Assembly (NCBI RefSeq): GCF_000269805.1
Contig: NZ_JH711481.1
Coordinates: 206,194 to 270,193, forward strand
Direction of reading: 5' to 3'
Length of the DNA: 64,000 bases
From: Actinomyces massiliensis 4401292
GTDB taxonomy: Bacteria; Actinomycetota; Actinomycetes; Actinomycetales; Actinomycetaceae
Part shown: one piece after another, positions 8,098 to 16,908 of the stretch
Position numbering within the stretch: the stretch's first letter is position 1
Layout of the letters: every line of letters begins with the position of its first letter
The notes under the pieces: generated by a model
Database searches by the model: none
What the model saw: the letters and a program-made list of their open reading frames with translations, nothing else
What the model was told of the DNA's origin: nothing
Program-made: the position numbers and the translations under genes

Positions 8098-9750
8098 TCA
8101 GCCGTGCCGCGGCTCCGCCACCTTCCAAGCGGTCCAGATGACGTCGATGACGTAAACCACGAACCAGACGCGCAGCGCCCCCAGCACGACAGTGGAGAAG
8201 TCGGACGCGCCATCGAAGAGTCCGCGAACAGCGGCAATGATGTTCGGAGTCTCGCCACCGACACCAAGGATCGCCGAGAGAACGAAGCCGGGCACGGCCG
8301 CCCAAGCGATCAGGAGCGCCACTGCGAGTAGCCCGCTGTGCGCCGCAAGATCAGTGAGAAGCTCTCGGCGCGACTTCTGCGGCTTGGGCGCATTCGCCTC
8401 GGAGTTTGAATTCGCAGGGTCTGAGTTCTCTGAGCTCTCTGAGTTCGCATTCTCGCCCTGTACGTCGCGGAGGTTCTCATTCATAGAGGTCTCGACTTTC
8501 GATGATTCAGATAGTTCAGATGAGTCAGCGGAGGCCGATTCCAGTGCTGACTCCGGTGCGGGTTCCGGGTAGTTGGCCACGCCCAGCCGGTTCACCGCGG
8601 CAGGGATGAGGGCCGCCCCGGACAAGATCACGATCGCGCAGACGATGCAGACGAGGAACAAGCCCCCCGACTCGTAGAGGAGCCCCGCAGCCAGCGAGCC
8701 GAGGAATGCTCCGGCCAGGCACGCCGCCTCGTACAGACTGAGGCCCCGACCGAGGTGAGCCCGGCCTGCAGCTTCCGCGACGACTGCCTGCTGCACGGGA
8801 ATCACCACAGACCATGCGACCGCGGAGAGCACCCAGAGCGCCGCGATCCAGGGCGGACTGGGCGCGAAGGCGAGACCGAGCGCGAACAGGGCGCTGGCCA
8901 CCGAACCGAGCATGAGCATCGCGCGACGCCCCAGCCGCACAACCACGCGATGCAGAAAGGTGGGCAGGGCACTCATCGCGATCGCGCCGGGAAGGAAGAC
9001 GTAGGCCACCTCCACCGCGCCGAGCCCGAATCCGCGTTGCAGATGCAGGATCAGCAGCAGGCTGACAGCCGCTTCTGCAGTCATGGTCACCACGATGACC
9101 AGCAGCATCGGTCGCAGCGATCTGCCGAGGCCCCGCAGGGATACGCTCGACAGATCGGCGCCCGCGAGAGCCGCGTCGTCCGCCGAGAGATCCTGACGAC
9201 GGCTGCGGGACAACTCCCCCGCCGCAACGAGGCAGCACAGGGCGATGCCGACGAACACCCACCGATACCCGGCGACGGAGAGCAGGACGACGGCCGGGAC
9301 AAGAATCAGCCAGCCGCCGGTCTCCTCCGCCTCGACGAGCTTGGCGAACACACTCGAGTCGGCACGAAGACGCTCCCCGATGATGGCCCGGATGGCGACC
9401 CACAGGAACGCGCCCGCCCCGCCGGTCACGACCGCCGCGATCAGCGCCAGCGGGAGTCCCGTTGCGAGGGCATAGAGCCCGCATCCGACCGCCAGGACGC
9501 CCGCCCCCAGCGCAGCAACCATTGCGCGGTCCGCGCGGTCGACCACCACGCCGGCCATGGGGCGGACCAGGAACGCCACCAGATCGCTCGCCGCGACCAA
9601 CAGGCCCGTCTCCCATGCCGAGAGTCCGAGCACCGCGCCCGCGAAGAGCGGCAGGACGAAATCGACGACCTGTTCGGTGCCGCTGGTGAGTGTTGCGCTG
9701 TCCAATGTCCGCCGCTCACGCCGTAACGCAGGGCTCACGGTAGCCGTCAT
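8098..9750 (-). CDS. MFS transporter with an extra C-terminal membrane domain
   Basis: About 550 aa. The N-terminal ~400 residues form a 12-helix major-facilitator exporter with an A-like loop (GVVVDRADRAMV). Then comes a Ser/Glu/Asn-rich linker of ~70 residues (SESSKVETSMNENLRDVQG...) and about three more hydrophobic segments. ATG at 9750 is chosen because GGAG precedes it; a TTG at 9786 is also open. It is divergent from a TetR gene with a palindromic operator between them, so drug or toxic-metabolite efflux under TetR control is inferred. Confidence 0.85.
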   Translation of the reverse strand: MTATVSPALRRERRTLDSATLTSGTEQVVDFVLPLFAGAVLGLSAWETGLLVAASDLVAFLVRPMAGVVVDRADRAMVAALGAGVLAVGCGLYALATGLPLALIAAVVTGGAGAFLWVAIRAIIGERLRADSSVFAKLVEAEETGGWLILVPAVVLLSVAGYRWVFVGIALCCLVAAGELSRSRRQDLSADDAALAGADLSSVSLRGLGRSLRPMLLVIVVTMTAEAAVSLLLILHLQRGFGLGAVEVAYVFLPGAIAMSALPTFLHRVVVRLGRRAMLMLGSVASALFALGLAFAPSPPWIAALWVLSAVAWSVVIPVQQAVVAEAAGRAHLGRGLSLYEAACLAGAFLGSLAAGLLYESGGLFLVCIVCAIVILSGAALIPAAVNRLGVANYPEPAPESALESASADSSELSESSKVETSMNENLRDVQGENANSESSENSDPANSNSEANAPKPQKSRRELLTDLAAHSGLLAVALLIAWAAVPGFVLSAILGVGGETPNIIAAVRGLFDGASDFSTVVLGALRVWFVVYVIDVIWTAWKVAEPRHG

Positions 9751-9794
9751 CGGAACTCCATTTTGGAAGCACAGGTGAACTAACAAAATGATGC

Positions 9795-9810
9795 TAACAC
9801 GGACGTGTTA
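9795..9810. promoter_or_regulatory. TetR operator, palindrome
   Basis: TAACACG-GA-CGTGTTA, 7-bp perfect arms around 2 bp, located between the divergent MFS and TetR genes, 11 bp before the likely GTG start of the regulator. Confidence 0.7.
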
Positions 9811-9820
9811 CCATCAGAAA

Positions 9821-10435
9821 GTGCCGAAGCTCATCGACCATGACCGGCGACGCGAGGAGATCGCGACGGCGACCTGGCGCGTCATCCTCGCCAATGGCGT
9901 CAGCAGCGTGTCCATCCGCACGGTCGCGGCAGAAGCGGGCATCTCCACCGGCTCGCTGCGCCACGTCTTCCCGAGGAAGACCGATCTGCTCGTCCACGCC
10001 ATGCAACTGGTGGACCAGCACGCATGGGAGCGTATCCAGCGCCACCTCGACGAGCCGGACGCTCGCACGCGCGCGCTCGCCATCATCAAGGAACTGCTCC
10101 CACTCGACGCCGAGCGCCGCGCGGAGATGGAGGTCAACATCGCACTCATCGCCGAGGCCCCCAGCAATGAGGAGCTCAGGAACGCTCGGGACGAAGCCTA
10201 TGAAGTACTCCGAGACGCGTGCAGGCGCATGATCACCAGCCTTCACCACGCCGGACTGACCGAGCCGGGGCTCGACATTGAGGCAGCCACCACCACCCTG
10301 CACGGCCTCATCGACGGGCTGGCCATGCACATGCTCATCAACCCCGATCCCGCCTTCGAACAGCAGGCCCTCCAGAGGATAGAGGCCGACCTCGACCATC
10401 TGCGATATTCGACATGCCGTCGCGCCGATCGATAA
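9821..10435 (+). CDS. TetR-family regulator (BetI-like)
   Basis: 204 aa. The N-terminal HTH reads IRTVAAEAGISTGSLRHVF, the TetR signature, followed by an all-helical ligand domain of TetR_C_6/BetI type (LLPLDAERRAEMEVNIALIAEA). GTG at 9821 is preferred over ATG at 9788 because the operator would otherwise be inside the gene. It probably represses itself and the divergent MFS gene. Confidence 0.9.
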   Translation: MPKLIDHDRRREEIATATWRVILANGVSSVSIRTVAAEAGISTGSLRHVFPRKTDLLVHAMQLVDQHAWERIQRHLDEPDARTRALAIIKELLPLDAERRAEMEVNIALIAEAPSNEELRNARDEAYEVLRDACRRMITSLHHAGLTEPGLDIEAATTTLHGLIDGLAMHMLINPDPAFEQQALQRIEADLDHLRYSTCRRADR

Positions 10436-10499
10436 CCAGTCTCTGTAGCATGGGCGGCAGGGAATGCGTTCTCGTGCTGCCGGTGAGGAGGTTGCGGCG

Positions 10500-12095
10500 A
10501 TGTCCCGTGTCTCTGCGGCACTGCACGCGCTCCCCCGCCACCTTCCCGAGGCCACACTGGCCGCGATATTCGCCCTGCTGTTCCTGCTCTGGAGCGGATT
10601 GACCCTGACCGGGTACACCGCTGTCCTCGACACCCACATACACCCTCCCATCCTTCGACCGCGCTCCTACCTCGGCCAGGTTGCCGAGGCCTTCTCGCTG
10701 ATCACGCACCCCTTCTTCATCGTCGTCGCCATCGCAGGGGTAGCCGTCTTCTCCTTCAGGCGTCGCATGCGGCGCCTCTCCCTGGCACTGACGGTCGCCG
10801 CCATGGGCATCCCCCTGCAGACCGTCCTCGCCTTCACCACGCACCGCCCCCGACCACACACCGCCTTCGCCGACTCGATCTCCCACATCGGAGGCGCCTA
10901 CCCGGCCAGCCATGTCACGGCCATGACCCTGGGCGCCTGGGTACTGGTCACCCTGACCCGCGCGCACCGGCGCGGCACCTCCTCAGTGGCGCAGTGGACC
11001 ACCATCGGCTTCGGCGCCGTCCTGCTGACCACCGTGTGCCAATGGGTCATGGGCCTGGCGCACCTGTCCGACATCGTGGGCGGGCTGCTGCTCGGCATCG
11101 CCGTGGCGAATCTAGCTCTCAGCATCGGCGGAGTCGATTCGATCCTGTCCGCCTGGGCGCGGATGCGCCTGCTGCGCAGCAGCGGTGGCAAACGTGCGGC
11201 CATCATCCTCAACCCGGTCAAATTCGACGATCTGTCCCTTCTGCGACGCCGAGTCGAGGCCGAGGTGCGCGCCGCGCGATGGAATCCGACGCTCTGGCTG
11301 GAGACCACGGTTGACGACCCCGGCCACGAGCCGGCCCGACGCGCGCTGCAGGCCGGCGTCGACCTCGTCCTGGTCGCCGGCGGCGACGGGACGGTTCGGG
11401 CCGTTTCATCGGAGTTGGCGGGCACCGGCACGCCCATGGCGCTGCTGCCCGCGGGCACCGGCAACCTGCTCGCCCGCAACCTCGGCGTGCCCCTGGACAC
11501 CGACGCCGCCCTGCGCCTGGCACTGCACGGACACGCCCGGGCGATCGACGTCGTGCGCTGCGAGACCGACAGCCCGGACGACGACGGCATCCTCACCCAG
11601 CGCTTCGTCGTCATGGCCGGGATCGGCCTGGATGCGCAGATCATGGAGAACACGAGCGACGACCTCAAGAAGGTCATCCGCTCGGGCGCCTACGCCCTGG
11701 CCGCGGTGCAGAATGCCGCACCGGACCCGTTCACGGCCACCGTCACCCTCGACGACGGCGAGACCATCGAGCAGCAGGTGGTGATGGCGCTCCTGGGCAA
11801 CGTCGGCACCATTACCGCCGGAGTGCCGCTCTTCCCCCAGGCCTCGCCGTCAGACGGGAAGGTGGACCTCATGCTCGCCAGTCCCGACCGGGTCGTGGAC
11901 TGGGCGCGCTTGGGTGCGCAGATACTCACCGGCCGGGACCAGGAGGGCTTCACCACGATGAGGGCCTCCCGCCTGCGGATCACGACGGACAGGCCGGTCC
12001 CCTTCGAGATCGACGGCGACATCGCCGGCACTACTCGCTCGCTGGCCGTCGAGATCGAGCCGGGAGCGCTGTTCGTCATCGCCCCGGGGCGCTGA
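10500..12095 (+). CDS. PAP2 phosphatase - diacylglycerol kinase fusion
   Basis: 531-aa two-domain enzyme. The N-terminal ~220 residues carry about six membrane helices and the PAP2 motifs HRPRPH, YPASHVT and HLSDIVGG. The C-terminal ~300 residues are a DAGK/sphingosine-kinase-type lipid kinase with GGDGTVRAV and GTGNLLARNL. It could both remove and add phosphate on lipid substrates (diacylglycerol, undecaprenol or phosphatidylinositol-type lipids); which lipid is unknown. ATG at 10500 has GAGGAGG 10 bp upstream; an ATG at 10464 has none. Confidence 0.9.
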   Translation: MSRVSAALHALPRHLPEATLAAIFALLFLLWSGLTLTGYTAVLDTHIHPPILRPRSYLGQVAEAFSLITHPFFIVVAIAGVAVFSFRRRMRRLSLALTVAAMGIPLQTVLAFTTHRPRPHTAFADSISHIGGAYPASHVTAMTLGAWVLVTLTRAHRRGTSSVAQWTTIGFGAVLLTTVCQWVMGLAHLSDIVGGLLLGIAVANLALSIGGVDSILSAWARMRLLRSSGGKRAAIILNPVKFDDLSLLRRRVEAEVRAARWNPTLWLETTVDDPGHEPARRALQAGVDLVLVAGGDGTVRAVSSELAGTGTPMALLPAGTGNLLARNLGVPLDTDAALRLALHGHARAIDVVRCETDSPDDDGILTQRFVVMAGIGLDAQIMENTSDDLKKVIRSGAYALAAVQNAAPDPFTATVTLDDGETIEQQVVMALLGNVGTITAGVPLFPQASPSDGKVDLMLASPDRVVDWARLGAQILTGRDQEGFTTMRASRLRITTDRPVPFEIDGDIAGTTRSLAVEIEPGALFVIAPGR

Positions 12096-12116
12096 TCACC
12101 CCAGGCAGCCCCGCGC

Positions 12117-12149
12117 CGAGATCGGTCGCACTCCGCGCCGAGATCGGTC
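12117..12149 (+). repeat. 22-bp repeat, 2 units (forward)
   Basis: Units at 12117 and 12139, between the converging PAP2-DAGK and MarR genes. Confidence 0.88.
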
Positions 12150-12180
12150 GGACAGACGCAGGTGACGGACTACGCCCCAC

Positions 12181-12690
12181 TCAGCCGCCGCCGGCATCGG
12201 CAGAAGGGAGACTCCGCTCAACCGACTCGTCCAGCCCAGCCGGCCCAAGCAGCCCAGCCGGCCCAGCCGACTCAGCCAGAAACTCGTCCAGAGCCGCACG
12301 CCCGGCCGGAGACAGGCTTGCGCGAAGCTCGGCGTCGAGACGCCGGGCGGCATCCGCGCCCAACGCGAGCAGGCGCCGCCCCTCGGCGGTGATCTCGATG
12401 ATGTGCGCTCTGCGGTCAGTCCTGCTCCGTGTTCTGCGGACGGCCCCGAGCCGGACGAGCTGATCCACTAGTGAGACGACCAGACTCGGCGCCACGCGCA
12501 TCGCGGAGGCGATCTCCCGCTGGGACGATGCCACCCCGGCGTCGACGACGGCGAGCAGGCCCACCTGCTTGTGGGTAAGCCCGGTCCCCTCGATCCGCGC
12601 GGAGAAGGCCCTGGTGATCTGCGCGCCGAGAACCCCTAGCCGAAAACCTGCTGACGACAGAATCGCCGCACCGCCCTCTTTCTCTTCCAT
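12181..12690 (-). CDS. MarR-family transcriptional regulator
   Basis: 169 aa. It has a winged-helix core (LTHKQVGLLAVVDAGVASSQREIASAMRVAPSLVVSLVDQL) and the basic wing RRTRSRTDRRAHIIEITAEGR typical of MarR. The C-terminus is Ala/Gly/Leu-rich. ATG at 12690 is taken as start. It is divergent from a small membrane protein gene and shares with it a region of palindromes. Confidence 0.9.
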   Translation of the reverse strand: MEEKEGGAAILSSAGFRLGVLGAQITRAFSARIEGTGLTHKQVGLLAVVDAGVASSQREIASAMRVAPSLVVSLVDQLVRLGAVRRTRSRTDRRAHIIEITAEGRRLLALGADAARRLDAELRASLSPAGRAALDEFLAESAGPAGLLGPAGLDESVERSLPSADAGGG

Positions 12691-12696
12691 GGACGC

Positions 12697-12718
12697 AATG
12701 ATACGGTATCGAATCATT
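12697..12718. promoter_or_regulatory. Putative MarR operator
   Basis: AATGAT (12697-12702) and ATCATT (12713-12718) form an inverted repeat. A second dyad, ATACGGTAT (12701-12709), overlaps it. It lies in the 59-bp gap between the divergent MarR and membrane-protein genes. Confidence 0.55.
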
Positions 12719-12749
12719 CACAACTGAACGATATAAGGAAGTGATTGCG

Positions 12750-13097
12750 ATGCCCTGGTGGCTGGCGCTCATCAACACGATCATGGGAGCGGGCGCCGCT
12801 GGTTTTGCGGTGGCAGCCGTGATACGACCACGACTGCTCGCCCCATCCGACAGCGCCAATCGCGACGACCGCTTCTACCCGGCGATGTATGCGGCACGGA
12901 GCGCGCCTCTCGGCGCGCTGGTCGTCGTCGCCGTCTGGCTCGCCCCGACCCCACTGACACCGCTCATCCTGGGCGCGGCCGCGCTGGCTCAAGTCGGAGA
13001 TGCCGCCATCGGCTTGTCATACCGGATTCCGGGCATGGTGGTCGGACCCGCCATCGCCACCGCATGTCACATCGCCGGAATCATCGCCCTGCCCTGA
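12750..13097 (+). CDS. Small four-helix membrane protein (DUF4267/DoxX-like)
   Basis: 115-aa protein with four hydrophobic segments and almost no long loops. It resembles the DUF4267/DoxX-like small integral membrane proteins that often sit beside MarR or TetR regulators. The start is taken at ATG 12750, 8 bp after AAGGAAG; a GTG at 12741 would overlap that site. It is likely controlled by the divergent MarR. The function is not established. Confidence 0.7.
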   Translation: MPWWLALINTIMGAGAAGFAVAAVIRPRLLAPSDSANRDDRFYPAMYAARSAPLGALVVVAVWLAPTPLTPLILGAAALAQVGDAAIGLSYRIPGMVVGPAIATACHIAGIIALP

Positions 13098-13183
13098 TCG
13101 AGCCGAGCGCCACCGCCCCCTGTAGCCTGGCCATCACTCGGAAAGCAGCCGCACGGCGACAAGGGACGCGACGAGGAACAGGG

Positions 13184-13924
13184 ATGGCGGGAACCAGGAA
13201 AGGCGCAGCCGAGAAGCGCGGTTTTTACCACGTCGGACTCGACGCCGACAAGGTGATCGATGCCGCCGTCGCCCTCTCCCAGGGCGACGGCTTGGCGACG
13301 TGGACGCTGCGCGATCTCGGCGAACGACTCGGCGTCGCCCCCTCGGTCATTTACCACCATGTGGGCGGACGCGAGGCTCTGAGCCGGCACGTCGTCGAAC
13401 GGATACTCACGCTCGTGGGCCAGCCGACCACCGCGATGCCGTGGCGGCAGTGGTTCCGCGAAGCGCTCTACCCGTTGCGCCCGGTGCTGACCGACTACCC
13501 GGGCACAGCCAGATGGCTGCTGCTGCACGGGCCCGTCTTCCCGGGCGCCGCACCGGTCGTGGACTCCGGGATCGCCTCGCTGCAGCAGGCGGGCTTCGGC
13601 CGCCACGCAGCCCTGGCGTACTCCTCCCTGGTCAACACCGCGATGATGACGATCACCACCATGGACGATCGACGCCTGCACAAGGACGACGGCCCGCACG
13701 ACCACGCCACCCTCATGCGCTCCCTCAGCGGGATCGCCACCGACAGCACGGGCATCTCCCTGCTGATGAGCGACCTCATCGCCCAATTCACAGGCTCGGC
13801 CGAGGAGATAGCGGCAGCGCAGGACCGCTACTACCGCTTCGTCCTCGAACGCCTCATGGACGGCCTGGAGGTAGGACTCGACGCCGGTTTCGACGCCGAC
13901 CTCGAAGCCAACCCATTCGCCTGA
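13184..13924 (+). CDS. TetR-family regulator (TetR_C class)
   Basis: 246 aa. HTH is LRDLGERLGVAPSVIYHHVGGREAL, followed by a C-terminal domain with WRQWFREALYPLRPVLTDYPGTARWLL, the pattern of TetR_C (tetracycline-repressor-like) regulators. ATG at 13184 follows GACGAGGAACAGGG. It is in the same direction as the MFS gene 375 bp downstream, which may be its target. Confidence 0.88.
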   Translation: MAGTRKGAAEKRGFYHVGLDADKVIDAAVALSQGDGLATWTLRDLGERLGVAPSVIYHHVGGREALSRHVVERILTLVGQPTTAMPWRQWFREALYPLRPVLTDYPGTARWLLLHGPVFPGAAPVVDSGIASLQQAGFGRHAALAYSSLVNTAMMTITTMDDRRLHKDDGPHDHATLMRSLSGIATDSTGISLLMSDLIAQFTGSAEEIAAAQDRYYRFVLERLMDGLEVGLDAGFDADLEANPFA

Positions 13925-14214
13925 ACGGCCGCTCATCGCGCGCCGCAGGCGCCGCGAAGACGACGGCGCGGCACCCGCCGGAGACCGCTAGAGAACCCGC
14001 CACAAGCGCAGCACTGTCCCGCTACAGCCTCCCGCACTGCCGCCAGAGGACAACCTCAGTAGAAGCGGGCATCGTATCTTGTTATTAGAACATTGTTCAC
14101 ATAGGGTTGCCTGCATTCCACCGGGAACGGATGCACGGATGCCCGAATGCGCAGATGCACAGGTATCACTGCCCGAATCACCAGGTGGAGATCACCACCC
14201 ACCCAGAGCCCGAA

Positions 14215-14290
14215 GGTCCGGCGGTCCGGGGATCCGACCGGAGTCGAACCTCCGGACCGCGACTCCGAGCGGGAACGATTCGAGAGGAGA
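14215..14290 (+). promoter_or_regulatory. Leader with alternative hairpins before the MFS gene
   Basis: GCGGTCCGG (14221-14229) is exactly complementary to CCGGACCGC (14252-14260). CGGAGTCG (14239-14246) is complementary to CGACTCCG (14260-14267). The two stems interleave, so they exclude each other or form a pseudoknot. The ribosome-binding site GAGAGGAGA follows at about 14282. The remaining gap 13925-14214 holds no gene I can support. Confidence 0.45.
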
Positions 14291-14299
14291 CAACAGAAT

Positions 14300-15565
14300 A
14301 TGAACGCTTCGCAGAGGACGGGCGACACCCGAGCCTCCTCACAGGTCGGGATCGTTCTCGCGACGGTCTTCCTGGCCTACCTGGGGCAGACGACCCTCAA
14401 CCCCGTCATCGCACCGCTGTCGCGGGAAGTCGGACTGGACGAATGGCAGATCGGCGTGACGATCAGCGTCGCGGCGGTCATGGTCGTCCTCACCAGCCAG
14501 ATCTGGGGGCGGCGATCCCAATCATGGGGGCGCAAACCGGTTCTCATCGCCTCCCTGGCGACCTGCACGGCGGCCATGACGCTCTTCGCCATCATCGCCG
14601 CAATGGGCATCGGCGGGAGCCTGAGCAAGACGCCGTTGTTCATTATGTTCGTCCTTGTCCGCGGCATGCTCTTCGGCACGGCGCTGGCGGCGATCCTCCC
14701 GACCGCTCAGGCCTACGTCGCCGATATCACCTCCAGCGAGGAGGAGCGGGTGCGCGGCATGGCGGGAGTGGGGGCCACCCAGGGCATCGCCTCGATCGCC
14801 GGGGCCCTCGTCGGCGGGCTGCTGTCGGGGATCTCGCTCATGGTGTCGGTCGACATGGTCCCGGTATTCTTGTTCGCGGGGCTACTGGTGGTGATATTCG
14901 TTCTGCGCCGGGAGTCCCGAACCGAACTGGTTGATGAGCCCGCGCATGTCAGCCCTTTCGACCCGCGGGTCTGGCCCTTCCTCATGGCCGGATTCGGCAT
15001 GTTCACCGCACTGGGCCTCATCCAGATCGTCACCGGTTTCCTCGTCCAGGACCGCCTCGGCCTGGATGCGGACACGACCGGCCTCTACACCGGCGGTGCA
15101 CTGCTCGCCGCCGGCATTGGAATGGTGATCGCTCAGACCGTCATCGTGCCGCGCTCGAAGTGGGCACCTTCGACCCTGCTGCGCGTCGGCACGCTTCTGG
15201 GAGCCGGCGGATTCGCCCTGCTCGCGCTCAACAGCGGGTTCGTGCTCATCGTCATCTCGGTGACGGCGATCGGCATGGGCGTCGGCATCGCCATGCCCGG
15301 CTACACGGCGGGCCCCACACTGCTCATGAGCCGAGAGGAGCAAGGCGGCCTCGCCGGCCTGATCGGCGCGACTAACGGACTGACCTACGCCGTTTCACCC
15401 GCGGCAGGCACGGCCATGTACGGCCTCTCGCCTATTCTGCCCATCGCTGTCGGGGGTGCGATCCTCGTCGCCGTGTTCGTCTTCGTCCTCATCCACCCCG
15501 GATTCCGCCGCGCCCCGGAGAGCGCCCCGGAGGCCGCTGCGACCGGCGCGCCCCGGGCCGACTGA
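14300..15565 (+). CDS. MFS efflux transporter
   Basis: 421 aa with 12 hydrophobic segments and the MFS motif-A loop region (GRRSQSWGRKPVL), typical of drug:H+ antiporters of the DHA1 family. ATG at 14300 follows GAGAGGAGA at a good distance. It is preceded by a structured leader and by a TetR gene in the same direction, suggesting regulated drug export. The substrate is unknown. Confidence 0.88.
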   Translation: MNASQRTGDTRASSQVGIVLATVFLAYLGQTTLNPVIAPLSREVGLDEWQIGVTISVAAVMVVLTSQIWGRRSQSWGRKPVLIASLATCTAAMTLFAIIAAMGIGGSLSKTPLFIMFVLVRGMLFGTALAAILPTAQAYVADITSSEEERVRGMAGVGATQGIASIAGALVGGLLSGISLMVSVDMVPVFLFAGLLVVIFVLRRESRTELVDEPAHVSPFDPRVWPFLMAGFGMFTALGLIQIVTGFLVQDRLGLDADTTGLYTGGALLAAGIGMVIAQTVIVPRSKWAPSTLLRVGTLLGAGGFALLALNSGFVLIVISVTAIGMGVGIAMPGYTAGPTLLMSREEQGGLAGLIGATNGLTYAVSPAAGTAMYGLSPILPIAVGGAILVAVFVFVLIHPGFRRAPESAPEAAATGAPRAD

Positions 15566-15686
15566 GCCCGGACGCGCAGAGGGCCCAGATCTGACGGACA
15601 GTGCTGGGAGACGCTTCCGCAGTCTCCAGGGCCTTGCGCTCCGATCAGAGTCCTGCTGGGACTCTGAGTCAATATCCCAGTTTCCC

Positions 15687-15720
15687 GGGGAGCCACCCGG
15701 CAGCAGCCGAGTGGCTCCCC
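15687..15720 (+). terminator. Hairpin downstream of the MFS gene
   Basis: GGGGAGCCAC (15687-15696) pairs with GTGGCTCCCC (15711-15720), a 10-bp perfect stem with a 14-nt loop, about 120 bp after the MFS stop. No long T-run follows. Nothing else is seen in 15721-15878. Confidence 0.55.
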
Positions 15721-15878
15721 ACAGCTATGCCCGATCGGGGGAACGCGGAGCCCAGTAGACACTGCGCCCGATCAGCCCGATCGTGCCTCACCGGCCCCTC
15801 GAATCCCGCCGGGTGGCCACTCCGCCACCGCCCAGACCGACTCCTCGGACCCTTCAGAGGCGAGTGTGAAGCCGGTTC

Positions 15879-16098
15879 GCACATGGGAGAGAGGCGATCC
15901 GATGGAGCGAACGCCAATTTTCGTTGGAATTCCAGGGATCCACCCATGTCGTCAAGGCGACTTGTCGCGCTCCCATGTGCGCGCAGGGGGGTCTGCGCAC
16001 ATGGGAGCACGACAACTCGCCTTGACGTAAATTAGAAAACCGCAGAATCGTAAGGAAAAACGGCACTCGACCCGGTAGGGCCCTCCTCTCCCATGTGC
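15879..16098 (+). repeat. Structured repeat element 'S', copy A
   Basis: Begins GCACATGGGAG (15879-15889) and ends CTCCCATGTGC (16088-16098). The central hairpin GCTCCCATGTGCGC (15969-15982) / GCGCACATGGGAGC (15995-16008) extends outwards, with a few mismatches, to 15950-16027. TTTTCGTTGGAATTCCA occurs at about 15918. It is the most divergent of four copies (others at 25647, 32995, 60215). The stretch 16099-16199 shows no gene. Confidence 0.85.
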
Positions 16099-16199
16099 AG
16101 TCCCCGTCTCAGAGCCCGCCAGAGCAACCGCATCCCGGCCCCGCTGCGCCGAGGAGCACACGCCACTTCTCACACATGCCACCGGGATAGCCTGCCCCC

Positions 16200-16859
16200 A
16201 TGCCAATCTCGATCCGAGTGACGAAGATCCACCACGCCTGTCTAACGATCGACGACGGCCGCACACGGCTTCTGCTCGACCCGGGGCAACTCGGGCGCCA
16301 TCCCGGCCTGGATGGTATCGACGCCGTGCTCATCACCCACCGTCACTCCGACCACCTCGACACCGGCCTCGTCGAGGAGGCGCTGCGTCGCGGCATTCCC
16401 GTCTGGGCGCCGGGGGACGCGCTCGATGAGCTCGGCGGACTCGGCGCCCGAGGCGAGGACGGCCTGCGCGAGGCGGTCACGGGCACGACCCTGCGCATTG
16501 GCACCCTGCCCGTCCAGGTGGCCGGCAACCGCCACGCCGAGGTGCACCCGACACTCCCGGGCCCGGCGAACCGCGCCTACCTGGTCGATGGGCGGGTGCT
16601 CGTCACCGGGGACGAGCACCCGGTCCCGCCGGACCGCCTCACCGCCCTAGTCACCCCGGTCGACGCCCCGTGGCTGCGCGTCGCCGACCTGATCCGCTAC
16701 GTGCGCGCCCTGCGGCCGGAGCTCGTCGTCGGCGTCCACGACGGCCTGCTCAATACGGACGGCCTCGCCGTCGCCCGCCATGTGATCGAGTCGCTGCGGC
16801 GCGAGGGCGCGGCCCGGGCCACCATGCTCGCCGACGGTGAGGCGATCATCGTCCCTTGA
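16200..16859 (+). CDS. MBL-fold metal-dependent hydrolase (UlaG/YtkL-like)
   Basis: 219 aa with a metallo-beta-lactamase fold. THRHSDHLD (about 44-52) is the HxHxDH zinc motif. GNRHAEVHP, TGDEHP and GVHDG supply later metal ligands. It belongs to the UlaG/L-ascorbate-lactonase-like group of unknown substrates. ATG at 16200 has no clear ribosome-binding site and may be leaderless. It converges with a TetR gene. Confidence 0.85.
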   Translation: MPISIRVTKIHHACLTIDDGRTRLLLDPGQLGRHPGLDGIDAVLITHRHSDHLDTGLVEEALRRGIPVWAPGDALDELGGLGARGEDGLREAVTGTTLRIGTLPVQVAGNRHAEVHPTLPGPANRAYLVDGRVLVTGDEHPVPPDRLTALVTPVDAPWLRVADLIRYVRALRPELVVGVHDGLLNTDGLAVARHVIESLRREGAARATMLADGEAIIVP

Positions 16860-16908
16860 CAGCCGGCCCCGGCGGCGGCACAGGCCTCGGGCCGGACCCA
16901 CGCCTTTT

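Noticed and set aside
14088-14100. LexA (SOS) box GAACATTGTTC
   Set aside because: The spacing between GAAC and GTTC is 3 rather than 4 bases and no SOS-type gene is adjacent.
14230-14270. tRNA-like T-arm (GGTTCGACTCC on the minus strand)
   Set aside because: No acceptor, D or anticodon stem can be formed around it; better explained as the hairpin leader.
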